Shown: positions 39,081 to 48,760, counted from the first letter of the stretch. The stretch: DNA of 64,000 bases from Endozoicomonas montiporae CL-33 (GCF_001583435.1 NZ_CP013251.1:3051215-3115214), one strand, 5' to 3'. The notes: generated from the sequence alone by a model not told the origin. Numbers and translations are program-made.

Positions 39081-39116
39081 AAAAAAAACCGGCTCTTCAT
39101 GACAAAAAGCCGGTTT
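39081..39116. terminator. Intrinsic terminator downstream of fimV
   Basis: Exact 9-bp arms (AAACCGGCT 39086-39094, AGCCGGTTT 39108-39116) with A8 on the left side, which reads as a U-tract on the leftward transcript. It ends the fimV transcript before truA. Confidence 0.8.
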
Positions 39117-39143
39117 CCTGTTTAGGAGACTGAGTGATTGCAG

Positions 39144-41474
39144 TCAGCTATCAAGTCCTTGGAACAACGCCTCGGCTTCTTCTTTCTGCTCATCGCTGCC
39201 GCTTTCCAGAACTTCCTGAAGAATCTCGCGAGCGCCTTCCTGGTCACCCATATCAATATAAGCCCGGGCCAGATCCAGTTTGGTAGAGACTTCGTCCTCG
39301 TCGGACAGGAAATCCAGATCATCATCTTCATCCAGCGCTGTCTCAAAGTCATACATACTCTCGGATATTGCTTCATCGACTGCTGCCTCATCGTCATCAG
39401 GCAGGAAATCAAGTTCACCTGAATCCGAAGACTGCTGATTGGTTTCGGCATCATCTTCGAGCTCCAGATCATCTTCAAGTTCTAAGTCGTCCAGATCAAG
39501 ATCGGGCAGATCGCCATCAACTTCATCATCCCCGAGATCAAAGTCCAGATCATCGCCGGGTTCATTTTCTTCGGGCTCTTCATCCCCGTCCAGCTCTCCC
39601 AGATCAAACTCCAGCTCATCACCGCTATCTTCACTGAGATCAATATCACCCAGACCATCAGCAACCGGCTGCCCTCCTTCCTGCATAAAGGCATCTGCAG
39701 AGAAGCGCGCTTTGAATACATCCGCCTCGCGGTTAGCTTCTTCATTTCCCAACGCTTCCAGATCCGCCAGTGCGCCCCTGAAGCTATCCAGGTCATTGGC
39801 CTCGGCATGGACTTCCAGAAGTTTCAGGCGCAAGTCAGTGCGCCCGGGCTCGGCCGCGATTGACTTGTTCAACAACTCAGCCGCTTGCGGGAAGCGACCA
39901 TAGGCAATGTAAATATCCGCTTCACTCAACACATCCTGAGTCTGCTGTACAGTTTCTTCCGGCTCTTCTTCGATGAGAGCTTCTTCGTCAATTTCCAGAG
40001 ACTCATCAAGTTTCAATTCATCATCATCTGAAGCCAGGTCGTCTCCCGTTAACGGGATATCTTCCACCACATCGTCTTTGTCATCAAAAAACTCTTCATC
40101 CTGCGATTGCTTGCGACGACGGTAAACAATAAAGGCGGCAATCAGACCAACGGGAATCAGGGCAGCCAGTGCCAAAAACAGCAGATTACCTGTCAGAAAA
40201 CCCATAAACCCATCATCTTTTGGTGCAACGGGTTCAACTGCCGGCTTTGCTGGTGCGGGCGCTGCTTTTACCTCATTTTCAGTCGTTGTGGTTGAAGCCT
40301 GAAGCGCAGCCATCTGATCATCCTTCAGAAGGATCAGCTTTTTCAGGGTTGCGATCTGTTCCTCCAGATCCCGGAGTCGGCTCTTCTGTTCATTGTTCTC
40401 ACGACTCAGGTTATCCATCTGTTCCCGGGTCATTCGGAGCTGATTCTGTAAGACGGCGTTTTCAGAGCCGTTACCACCACCGAGATCCTGCCCTGCACCG
40501 GCAGAATTATCCGAACCAACAATGCTCAACCGACCATCGTCTGACGCACCACTGCCGGTACGGTCCGCAGTTGAACGACGACTGGCGTCCAACTGTTCCA
40601 TACGGGCCTGCCATTCACGATTCTGCCTTGCCACATCCGCAACAGATTCCTGATAACTGACAGAGGTAATTTCGTCATAATCAGGAATACGCAGGACCTG
40701 CCCCTTCTTGAGCTCATTAATATTGCCCCGCATAAAAGCCCCGGGGTTTTTACGCTGTATGGCCACCATGGTCTGCTGCACTGACAGCTCTCCGGACGGC
40801 CTGACAGCCCGGGCTATGCTCCACAGGTTGTCATTAGGCTGAACCTTATAACTTTTTTCCGCTTGTACGACAGAGCCATCCTGTCCGGAAGACATGGCCT
40901 GACGTGCATTTGAAACAGGCTGATCATTAATCGTCCGGGTTTGAGGCTGGTAAACCGGTTCTCTGGGAGGAAGATAGTCTTTCCTCTGAATACTTGAAGG
41001 TTCAATATAAGGTCCGGGTTGCTGAATGGGCGGGCGGGTTCTGGCTGGTTCAACCGGTTGCGCAGGCGCTTCACTGAACGAAGGGGGGTCAAGCAGCAAC
41101 GTATACTCTCTGAGCAGCCTGCCGCTGGGCCAGTAGACTTCCATCAAAAAGTTAAGATACGGTTCCCGAACGGCGTCAGCACTGGTGACATGAATATATC
41201 CAGTCCCATCTTCACGAATTTTTGTTTTGAAATTAATACCTGACAAGGAAAGAGGACGATCAATGCCTGCCCGCTGAAAATCACTGCGACTGGCCATGGT
41301 GGGCAGAATTTCGTTGCGGGTAAGATCCCTGAGTTGCAGTAGTTCTATTTCAGCGTCCAAAGGCTGGTTCAGGGTTGAATGCAAGGTCACTTCACCCAGC
41401 CCCAGAGCCTTTGCCAGGCCCGGAGCCAAAGCCACTGCTATAGCCGTAACTACTACAAGCTTCTGTAGTTTCAT
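39144..41474 (-). CDS. fimV: FimV/TadA-type polar LysM protein
   Basis: About 776 residues. The frame extends to 41594, but the start at 41474 gives a clean signal peptide (MKLQKLVVVTAIAVALAPGLAKA) and follows AAGGA at good spacing; the ATG at 41477 is the alternative. The order is: FimV N-terminal domain (LGLGEVTLHSTLNQPLDAEI), LysM peptidoglycan-binding domain (YKVQPNDNLWSIARAVRP), coiled coil, membrane helix (LLFLALAALIPVGLIAAFIV), very acidic region rich in D/E/L, and a C-terminal TPR (KLDLARAYIDMGDQEGAREIL). In Pseudomonas FimV is a polar landmark for type IV pili and twitching and affects cAMP signalling. Confidence 0.93.
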   Translation of the reverse strand: MKLQKLVVVTAIAVALAPGLAKALGLGEVTLHSTLNQPLDAEIELLQLRDLTRNEILPTMASRSDFQRAGIDRPLSLSGINFKTKIREDGTGYIHVTSADAVREPYLNFLMEVYWPSGRLLREYTLLLDPPSFSEAPAQPVEPARTRPPIQQPGPYIEPSSIQRKDYLPPREPVYQPQTRTINDQPVSNARQAMSSGQDGSVVQAEKSYKVQPNDNLWSIARAVRPSGELSVQQTMVAIQRKNPGAFMRGNINELKKGQVLRIPDYDEITSVSYQESVADVARQNREWQARMEQLDASRRSTADRTGSGASDDGRLSIVGSDNSAGAGQDLGGGNGSENAVLQNQLRMTREQMDNLSRENNEQKSRLRDLEEQIATLKKLILLKDDQMAALQASTTTTENEVKAAPAPAKPAVEPVAPKDDGFMGFLTGNLLFLALAALIPVGLIAAFIVYRRRKQSQDEEFFDDKDDVVEDIPLTGDDLASDDDELKLDESLEIDEEALIEEEPEETVQQTQDVLSEADIYIAYGRFPQAAELLNKSIAAEPGRTDLRLKLLEVHAEANDLDSFRGALADLEALGNEEANREADVFKARFSADAFMQEGGQPVADGLGDIDLSEDSGDELEFDLGELDGDEEPEENEPGDDLDFDLGDDEVDGDLPDLDLDDLELEDDLELEDDAETNQQSSDSGELDFLPDDDEAAVDEAISESMYDFETALDEDDDLDFLSDEDEVSTKLDLARAYIDMGDQEGAREILQEVLESGSDEQKEEAEALFQGLDS

Positions 41475-41668
41475 CATGAATCCTTGTTGTTTTTTACTGG
41501 AAAAGCCTGCAGACATCGCAGTAGGCCTCTCTCTTTTCCAGAATTCAACCTGCCCCTTTTTTGCAGATGTAGTCTTCGTCGGCAACCACGACAAAAACTA
41601 CAATCTGGATTTATTGTTCTTTCTTCAAACAGGAACAATTCGGGACTCTAATTATTAAAGCTAAGGTA

Positions 41669-42658
41669 TCATTTTAAAAAGTCTTTTAGCAATATTTCTG
41701 CCATGTCAATAGTGCTCATGGCCGCACGACGTACAGGGTCTGCCACCAGCCACAACGCCAGCTGCCCGGCAAACCTTGCCTGCTGCCGGATTCGCCCGAC
41801 AACAATGGTATCGTTTCCGGCAACGGTCTCAACGGTAGGAAAGTCATCTCCTGCCGTCAGCTCCACGCCCTGAATATCTGCCAGCAACTCCCTGACTGTA
41901 TCTGCCTCAGCCGGTTTATCGAGTTCCAGTTGAATGGAAAGGCTGTCACCAAAAAAGACCGGTACTCTGACACAGGTTGGATTGATCCGAACATCTGAAC
42001 TGCCAAGACCTTCAATCAGTTCGGAAATCATGCTCTGTTCTACAGAAGTACTGCCGTTACTGTTTAGCTCGCCCACCTGTGGCAACAGGTTAAACGCCAT
42101 GCGTCCGCCGGATACAGGTTTGCCATTCAGCAACTCGATGGTCTGCTTTCTCAGATCATTAATGCCATCATTACCCAGACCCGATACCGACTGACACACA
42201 GTGACACTGACCGAGTCAATACCCAGAGCTTCTTCCAGCGGTTTAAGTACGGGCAGCATCAACGCCGCCGGGCTGGACGGAACAACCGCTACTTTTGCTT
42301 CTCGTGCAGCTTCTATCTGGTCGTCATTAATTCCGGACATCATCAATGGCCCGGCCTGGCTGCCGGATCGGCCATCCATCACAAAACACCCAGCCTCAGT
42401 GGCTCTGCCAACCAGTTCATCAGAGGCTTTGCAGCCAACTGGCAGAATCAGCAGGTCAGCATCGATAAATTCGAACCCTTCCGCCTTCAGCAGCTCGACC
42501 TCCTGATCCTGAAAGCTGACGGCAGCATCCGACTCCGGGTCTTGTGCAATGGCATACAGGTTGCCAACCGGAAACACACGTTCATCCAACAGAGCCAGCA
42601 GGGCTTCACCATTCAGGCTTTGTGCGTCATATACCACTACATCGAACAGTTTGTTCAT
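41669..42658 (-). CDS. Usg-like aspartate-semialdehyde dehydrogenase paralogue, probably non-catalytic
   Basis: A 329-residue protein of the Asd superfamily between fimV and (ancestrally) asd, the position of the usg gene (PA3116-like in Pseudomonas). The NADP-binding VYDAQSLNGEALLALL replaces the usual GxxGxxG. The place of the catalytic Asn-Cys-Thr/Ser, seen as [10 protein letters not shown] in the true asd here, is held by VVPSSPAALMLPVLKPL, without a Cys. The late domain TCVRVPVFFGDSLSIQLELD is conserved. Enzymatic activity is therefore doubtful; function unknown. Confidence 0.85.
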   Translation of the reverse strand: MNKLFDVVVYDAQSLNGEALLALLDERVFPVGNLYAIAQDPESDAAVSFQDQEVELLKAEGFEFIDADLLILPVGCKASDELVGRATEAGCFVMDGRSGSQAGPLMMSGINDDQIEAAREAKVAVVPSSPAALMLPVLKPLEEALGIDSVSVTVCQSVSGLGNDGINDLRKQTIELLNGKPVSGGRMAFNLLPQVGELNSNGSTSVEQSMISELIEGLGSSDVRINPTCVRVPVFFGDSLSIQLELDKPAEADTVRELLADIQGVELTAGDDFPTVETVAGNDTIVVGRIRQQARFAGQLALWLVADPVRRAAMSTIDMAEILLKDFLK

Positions 42659-42675
42659 GCTTTCTCTCTACTTAC

Positions 42676-43998
42676 TAGTGCTGAAAAGCGCTAATATCCA
42701 TACATCATTATACTTGCAGAGGTCGAGCCCTATAAGTCCACTTGAAAGGCTTGGCCATCCTCTCATTGAAGAAATCTATAAAGCCATGAAGTCTGGTTTT
42801 CAGGTCTTCAGTTGATGTAAATGTGCCTCTTTTCAAGAACCGTCTCACCAAAATTGAAAACCAGATTTCAATTTGGTTCAGCCATGACGCATGCTTTGGT
42901 GTGTAATGGAATATAACTTTATGGGATGGGTCACTGAGGTAAGCCGCCCGAGTCTCCATATTTTTCAAAATACCTGACTTACCCTTGACGCCGAGTTCAT
43001 CCGCTGGTGTGTTTCGATAGCTGCAACCTTCATGACAGCCGCTTCTGACATATGGGTATTCAATCTGTCCATGACCAGGTGCCAACCTGCCGCATTTGGA
43101 TCGCTGGTTAAAACAATATCCAGCCAGTCAGAAAAATCTTGCTCCGTTCGAGTATCTCGAATAAGAGGAATTATTTTTCCTGTAACCACATCCATACCGG
43201 CCAGCAAAGCCTGCGTACCATGACGTGTATACTCAAATTCACGCTTTTCTATGTGACCCGGTTTGACCAGTTTGTTTGGTTTCACCGGCTCCAAAGCTTG
43301 CATACCTGTCTTTTCATCAAAAGAAACGGTATTGATGCCTTGTTCAGCGCGTTCAACTGCTTTCTGGTAGGTGTCACATATATCAGCGCAACGGATTTCA
43401 AACTCCTCGTCTTTTGGAGTATCAACCCAACCCTTGACCTTATCTGGACGAATGTCGGCCTGATTTTAAAAAACGCCCCACCTGCCTTTGTGAGATAGAT
43501 GGGACGATTTTTGTGTCAACTGCCGCCATGGCTAATGAGTTTTCTGACCAGTGGCTGAAAGGGTAGCCATGATCTTCTGGCTTGTCGCAAGACAGAGCAA
43601 TAATCTGGCAAATCTGCTCAGCAGTAAACTTAGGTGGAGTGCCTGGCCTTGGGGCTTCTTTTAGCTTTTCCAGAGTGGCCTGTTCATCGGATCGCTCGAC
43701 CCAGTGTTTACGCCAGCGGGTAACTGTTTCTCTGGTGCATTTTAATTTTTTAGCTGTTCCGAGTAAGCTTTTTCCTTCTGCGCCGGCCAGTATGATTTTA
43801 GCCCTGAGGACAAGTGATTGACCACTTTTGCGCTTTCGAATTATGAGTTCAAGGTCTTTACGCTGTTGGTCTGACAGGTGGATTTTCTGGGTGTGTTTTG
43901 ACTGCATCCGTGCTGCTTCTAACAAAGGAAAAGTTGTAAAACGGGTGCAGATCAAAACACAATTTCAGGTGCATGCATATTAGAGCTTTCCAGCACTA
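42676..43998. mobile_element. IS630-family insertion sequence (degenerate)
   Basis: Terminal inverted repeats: TAGTGCTGAAAAGCGCTAAT at the left and, reversed, TAGTGCTGGAAAGCTCTAAT at the right, with TA at each outer edge, as expected for the TA-targeting IS630 family. About 1.3 kb with one leftward transposase gene split by two frameshifts. It marks the left edge of the accessory block between usg and asd. Confidence 0.88.
42708..43955 (-). pseudogene. IS630 transposase, two frameshifts
   Basis: The N-terminal part (43955 to about 43465) has the helix-turn-helix AKKLKCTRETVTRWRKHW. The middle (about 43450-43010) carries the DDE region with VSFDEKTGMQ and [13 protein letters not shown]. The C-terminal part (about 43060-42708) has [20 protein letters not shown] with the final Glu. 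Each part is in a different frame, near 43465 and near 43020, so a full product cannot be made without frameshifting. Confidence 0.85.
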
Positions 43999-44064
43999 GG
44001 TATTGCTTTTCTCAAAGGCGCGGAATGTATCAGAAGCCACCACAAAAGTCGTGTTCAGCGAGTC

Positions 44065-44156
44065 ATACCAATGCCGCTTTTTAAATATGACCATGAACAA
44101 GTCATTAAGAATCGCGGGACAATCCCCTGAAGGGCATAAAGGCGGAACGACGAGTA
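44065..44156. repeat. Family A miniature element, left part only
   Basis: Begins ATACCAATGCCG and follows the left half of the 26925-27084 element with an extra AATCCCCTGAAGGGCATAAA-type insertion, then runs directly into a complete copy at 44157. The right half is missing, consistent with one copy inserted into another. Confidence 0.75.
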
Positions 44157-44316
44157 ATACCAATTCCGTTTTCTAAATATGACCATGAGCAAGCCAATCC
44201 AAATCGCCGGGCAAGGAAGAACGACGAGTAATAGCTAGCTATTGCGAGGAGTTCTGACGCAGAACCAGCGGTTTGGATTGGCTGCGCAATTCATGTTTAG
44301 AAGACGGAATTGGTAT
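44157..44316. repeat. 160-bp miniature inverted-repeat element, family A, copy 2
   Basis: Same length and ends as the copy at 26925-27084 (ATACCAATTCCG ... GGAATTGGTAT), with scattered substitutions. Non-coding. Confidence 0.85.
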
Positions 44317-44329
44317 AATAGCGAGCTAC

Positions 44330-44745
44330 TGTCGAGTCAGCGGTAGGAACCTCCCCTTCCGCTGCTCACAGAACCGGACTTGAAAGTCTCCCCTCATCCG
44401 GCTCTTCTTATCCAACCGTTGGTCTCTGGCAAATCCGCCAGTGAACCATTAACGCGGGGACTCTTTTCGCAATACTTGCCAGCCATCGACCGGCTCTGGT
44501 CTTGCGTCCCCTCAATTTCTTGTATTTACCCATAGCCCGGCGAACGAGGGTGTCCTCCACATAGTGTCCTCCACATAGTAAAGGGCTTTCTTCGCAATCG
44601 AGTGCCAGAACTTACCAAAGTAGCCTATCCAGCCCCGCACACCATACTGGAAAAAGGCCAGTGGCAACAGGTTCAAACCCTTGAAATACCAAGCGATGGT
44701 CTGGATGCCCGGCTCAAAGATTTTGGCTATGTCAAGTTGTTCAGG
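44330..44745 (-). mobile_element. Group II intron remnant (3' end) with decayed maturase
   Basis: Reading leftward, the C-terminal part of a reverse transcriptase/maturase is visible: RGWIGYFGKFWHSIAKKAL followed, in another frame, by MGKYKKLRGRKTRAGRWL and a stop at 44410-44408. Downstream lies a 34-nt domain V (44371-44404) with GAGCCGG/CCGGTTC pairing, then a domain VI-like hairpin to about 44340. A 14-bp tandem duplication (44551-44564 and 44565-44578) breaks the reading frame. The 5' two thirds of the intron, including RNA domains I-III and the RT palm, are absent, so it cannot move by itself. Confidence 0.8.
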
Positions 44746-44754
44746 ACGATACTA

Positions 44755-44916
44755 AGAAGCTGTTCATGATCTTTTGAGGAAAGCGAAAATGGTGAGAAAT
44801 TGTTGCTGTTTTTTGATCTCATGAGGCGCGTAGTGGTGCTACGCAACGAATGAGATCAAAAAACAGGGGCAATTTATCGACATTTGCAGCCCTCAATAAG
44901 ATCGTGAACAGCTTCT
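44755..44916. repeat. 162-bp palindromic miniature element
   Basis: Ends AGAAGCTGTTCATGATCTT (left) and its reverse complement with one mismatch at 44898-44916. The interior has a second pair (TTTTTTGATCTCAT / ATGAGATCAAAAAA) around a GCGTAGTGGTGCTACGC hairpin, so the whole sequence folds on itself. Non-coding; lies between the intron remnant and a transposase scrap. Confidence 0.8.
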
Positions 44917-44917
44917 A

Positions 44918-45282
44918 AAAGACCAGTGTCGCCATTACGTGATTTACTTGCCGGAAAATGCGCCTTTTCAACGCGATGACTTCATCCTGATCCATGATCG
45001 GCACTGGCAGATTGAGCAGTTTCACAGAGCAATCAAAAAAAAAGTATGTCAGATAGAGCATTTTCAGGTACGTAATGAACAGCCCGTAAGGACTCACATA
45101 TTTGCCAGCATTTGAGTTTTGTTTATCTCCGGAAGATGCAGATAGCGCAAGAGTTTACGAATATTTATCCGCACCAACGAGGGTTGTTTAAAGAGGTGGT
45201 TGGCGCTTTCATTAAGTCTTTTGCAAAGGGAAAAGACTCCCTGCTACCAAAACTGCAGGCTCCATCAATGCGTAAGTCCTGA
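44918..45282 (+). pseudogene. DDE transposase C-terminal remnant (IS4/IS701 type)
   Basis: The + strand encodes DRHWQIEQFHRAIKKK and IEHFQVRNEQPVRTHIF, a typical C-terminal transposase segment with the catalytic Glu, then a stop near 45107. The tail continues in another frame (EFTNIYPHQRGLFKEVVGAF) to a stop at 45280-45282. No N-terminal half and no clear inverted repeats are visible. A 60-codon frame on the opposite strand is a shadow of this. Confidence 0.65.
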
Positions 45283-45342
45283 TAGGTTATAAAAAGCTGT
45301 TTTATAACTCATATTTATACTATTCGCCGTAAAAATAAACAC

Positions 45343-45348
45343 TATAAT
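45343..45348 (+). promoter_or_regulatory. Possible -10 box
   Basis: A TATAAT hexamer in an AT-rich stretch about 150 bases before the secreted-protein gene at 45496. The -35 region is poor, and a palindrome (TTATAAAA/TTTTATAA) lies just upstream. Tentative. Confidence 0.25.
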
Positions 45349-45495
45349 CTGCGCACTTTTCCTCAGGTGTTATGGATTCTGTATTTATGTTTAATCAGGC
45401 AGTAGCTGGCAAGGTGGGTTTCCAGACAAATCTCCCTGTAACTCGATACTGCGCACAGGTTGAATTTTGGTCATTGTTAGTTAAGGAGTCTAAAA

Positions 45496-47127
45496 ATGAA
45501 ACGGGTCTTAAAGGCTTTACCGGTTTTAGTGTTCTCAGTTACCTGTATGCAACTTGAAAAGTCCTATGCGAAAGGTGAAGAATCTGAACTCTTTACTCCT
45601 TCATCTTATTATTCTTCAAAGCGAGGACGAGTTTTGTCGCAAGTGGTTTCAAGTTACTTGTCTGTATCTTCACTAAGTGTTTACAGGGCTCTTGTGATCT
45701 CAGGAATAAGTCTTGGAGCAGGTTTTGGAATAGGTTATTCCGTAAAAGCATCTGAACATTCAAACCCAGAAGGATCATACACTGCTGATACCGCTGAAAG
45801 TATGCATTCCCCTGATAAATACAATCACACCGGGAATAGCTCTGCCGAATGTACTCACAACCAGTCTGGCCACGCCATGCCGTTGGTTCCCGAGGATTAT
45901 CAGCAGTCCATCATCCAGCAATACAAGCTGATTCGTTTTGATATCAGTGATGACACACACAATTCTGACACAAAGAAAAAGCCAGGATATTTGTGGGCAC
46001 GGGCTACTTTTCTTGATGCCCGTCCTCAGCACCTTGATCAAGACGACATCCGGCCAGCACTGTTTCCATTGAACAGTGGCTTTGATCCGGCTTTTCCCTA
46101 TGGGAGGGCAAAGCAACTCTGTACTTCTCCATTACCGGAGCCTTTTACCAAAGATTTACGCTGCAATGATAATGAGCTAACCGGATTCTGTCGTATCAAG
46201 TTCCTTCAGGATGATGGCGAATTCGGAACACTGGTGGGCATGCTGGCCAATACTCCGGATGCTTACAGTGGGTGTCTGTTATCAAGCCGAGAGTCAGATC
46301 GATTTCTGGAGTCGCTGGGGGCTGAAACTCTGGTTCCAAGGGACATACTGGTCACTGATCGAGAGTATTACCAGATTAATGTCTTTACTAAAAAGGTGTC
46401 CTATGAATTTCAGGATCAGCCCAGAAAGCAGATACCATTTGCATCAACGGTACTGCTGTCTGGAAGTCTGCGTCACGAAACCTTATGTAAAAACGATGGT
46501 AGTCCCGGAACCCAATGGTACACCGACGGTGTTGCTGGTGATGGATATGGATGTGCAGGCTTAACGCCTTACGGGGACGAACTTGGCGATATTTCCTATT
46601 TTGTGCCGGTTCGACTGAAAGCCAGTGCCGTCAGGCGATCTGCTGTAACCTGGCAGGAAGTGCCATCAGAGAAGTGGCAAGCACCTGCTAACGAAGAAGT
46701 TAAGGAGTACTTCTGTTCCCCCAGAAAACCGTTCAAAGAATTCATTCTCGGTTCGGTGGGTGGGGAAAGAGGACGTAAGTTTTGTCGGTACATCGATACT
46801 ACAGGAGAAAACGGCTTTGTCGCTACTACTAAACGGGGACGTATCGCGTCTGATTATCTGACCCCTCATATTGATAAAAACGTCGGCTGGGAGGCTTTTG
46901 CTGGCAATCTGCCAGAAAAAGCCGTTATTGCTGGTTTCAGTTTCTCAAATCCCAACAAAGTCAGCACGGATCCGGTCTATTTTTGCCGTTTTACGAATAA
47001 CGGGTTCAGTACTTACGGCAAATATTTTGAGAAGGGCAAAGTCTGCAAATCTTCATTTGCAACGCCGGGCGGAAATTCGCATGCTCTTGTCGATTCAAAA
47101 AACTTTGAGATTTTGGTCACGCAATAA
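45496..47127 (+). CDS. Secreted protein with DM9-like (DUF3421-like) C-terminal repeats
   Basis: A 543-residue protein with AAGGAG seven bases before its ATG. An N-terminal signal peptide (LKALPVLVFSVTCMQLEKSYA) is followed by a second hydrophobic stretch at about 63-82 (ALVISGISLGAGFGIGYSV). The last 70 residues (WEAFAGNLPEKAVIAGF, PVYFCRF, GKYFEKGKVC, FEILV) have the DM9 pattern: W, VP-x-AV-x-GG/AGF, YVCR, a GK turn and a final EVLV strand. Earlier segments (TVLLSGSLRHETLCKNDG and FILGSVGGERGRKFCRYID) look like further degenerate copies. Many cysteines suggest disulfides outside the cytoplasm. DM9 proteins are best known in insects and molluscs, including mannose-binding lectins. No bacterial function is known to me; the match is by eye. 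Confidence 0.6.
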   Translation: MKRVLKALPVLVFSVTCMQLEKSYAKGEESELFTPSSYYSSKRGRVLSQVVSSYLSVSSLSVYRALVISGISLGAGFGIGYSVKASEHSNPEGSYTADTAESMHSPDKYNHTGNSSAECTHNQSGHAMPLVPEDYQQSIIQQYKLIRFDISDDTHNSDTKKKPGYLWARATFLDARPQHLDQDDIRPALFPLNSGFDPAFPYGRAKQLCTSPLPEPFTKDLRCNDNELTGFCRIKFLQDDGEFGTLVGMLANTPDAYSGCLLSSRESDRFLESLGAETLVPRDILVTDREYYQINVFTKKVSYEFQDQPRKQIPFASTVLLSGSLRHETLCKNDGSPGTQWYTDGVAGDGYGCAGLTPYGDELGDISYFVPVRLKASAVRRSAVTWQEVPSEKWQAPANEEVKEYFCSPRKPFKEFILGSVGGERGRKFCRYIDTTGENGFVATTKRGRIASDYLTPHIDKNVGWEAFAGNLPEKAVIAGFSFSNPNKVSTDPVYFCRFTNNGFSTYGKYFEKGKVCKSSFATPGGNSHALVDSKNFEILVTQ

Positions 47128-47188
47128 CTGGCTTTGCCAATAAGGAATAGTCTAAAAATAACTTCCGCATTTCCGTCATCCCCGCGAA

Positions 47189-48760
47189 GGAGGCTGTCGC
47201 AAAACCCTACACAAGCAAGTATGATTCACCCATACTTGCTCTCTTGCCTGTCACATGACTACCAAACAAAAAAAACTGATAGATCGAACACCCCAGTTCA
47301 ATCTTTTCCTTCAGGAACATGATTGTCCGGAAAAGCCTGAAGCAACTATTGCGTTTACAGGAGCTGAAAGGCGTTTTGTTGCCCCCAATCCTGAAGATAT
47401 CACGGTGGGAAACGTCCTACTAAAACAGTATCTGGAGCAGGCCGGGCAGCGAACACCCAAGATTGTTGCTGACATGCTTGATCAGCAAAATTGGTCGGCC
47501 TTTGAGGAGCGTTACGCCAGCTCAGGCCGGCCGCCCTAAGCACCACGCAGCATGATGGGGCTTATTCTTTACGGCATTATGCAAGGCGTAACCCCATTAC
47601 GTGCACTCGAAAGACTGGCTCGGCTGGATCTGGGTTGCATGTGGGTCAGCGGAGGTATTCACCCAGACCATGCCAATATTGGTCGTTTCATCAATATACA
47701 CGAAGCTTCATTAACCGGTGATTTCTTTGATGAAATGGTTCAGTCTGTTCTGAAGGAAACAAACTCAGGAGGTCAGCGCCTGGCAGGAGATGGCACGACT
47801 ATCGAGGCAGCTTGTTCCAACTACAACCTGATTAAAGAAGAAGCTGCCAGAGCTGCACAGGAAGAAGCCCGCAAGCAAGCAGACAAAGCCCCGGAAGATC
47901 CCAAATAGCAAGCACATCTTGAGCACACGACAAACGTCTTGGACACTCTGGTTGAGCAAAAGCAAAGCTGCGAGAGTCACGGACGAAAAGCAGATCAGAC
48001 CAAAGTTAGCCCAACAGAACCGGAAGCCACTGTTCAAAAAATGAAGCGTAATCGGGGTTACGCACCCGGTTATACACCATCCATCCTGACGAACGAAAAA
48101 AGAGTAGTAGTTGCTCTGGCCGTTGACCCGACCAATGAAACTGCTGTGGTTCCGGAAATGCTGGATCAGACGGCTCGCACAACTGGTCAGACCCCGGAAG
48201 AGTTTTTGGTGGACGGCGGGTATTGCAATGAAACGGTTATTTCAACCACTTTAGAAGGGACATCAGCCTGCTTTGTTCTGCCGGTAAACCATCTGAAAAG
48301 CCTGTAAAGTGTAAGCGGTTCCATAAGATCCACTTCCGCTATGATCAGGCTGAAGATTCTTATATTTGCCCTGCCAGCCAAAAGCTGACGCTCTTGTACC
48401 CCCCTAAAGATCCATCTGCACCCAGCCGCCAAAGAGGTGTTCAGGCAAAGGAAGGCAATGGTTGAACCCGTTTTTGGCTACCTTAGAACCGTACAAAATC
48501 TTAACCGCTTTCGACATCGGGGTTTGAGCTCAGTTAAGCTGGAGTGCAGTTTACACCTGCTGGCCTACAACCTTAGCCGGGTTGTAGCAGCCCGTTTTTG
48601 GATTTATTTGATGCTGTTATCAGGCTATCAACGCCATAAAAGCCTTTTTGCGGTCTCTGGTATTGGATTAGACAGCCTCAGGCAGAAATTTGTATAAAAT
48701 TACAGCATTTTGTGCTGAGACTGTTTTCGCCAGCGAAGTAGGGCTTTTGCAACAGCCTCC
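47189..48760. mobile_element. IS1182-family insertion sequence (degenerate)
   Basis: About 1572 bp, with ends GGAGGCTGTCGCAAAAC at the left and, reversed, GGAGGCTGTTGCAAAAG at the right. The flanks are not a direct duplication: GTCATCCCCGCGAA on the left and its exact reverse complement TTCGCGGGGATGAC on the right. The element therefore sits at the centre of an inverted repeat. Its transposase is broken into several frames. Confidence 0.85.
47255..48697 (+). pseudogene. IS1182 transposase, multiply interrupted
   Basis: Successive pieces read TPQFNLFLQEHDCPE, ILYGIMQGVTPLRALERLA with GGIHPDHANIGRF, RLAGDGTTIEAACSNYNL (first catalytic Asp), AVDPTNETAVVPEML, DGGYCNETV and MVEPVFGYLRTVQNLNRFR with the final Glu. 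Stops or frameshifts occur near 47538, 47908 and 48305, so the gene is inactive. Confidence 0.85.

Noticed and set aside
44915..45097. 60-codon - strand frame
   Set aside because: Antisense to a transposase C-terminal remnant (HWQIEQFHRAIK) on the + strand.
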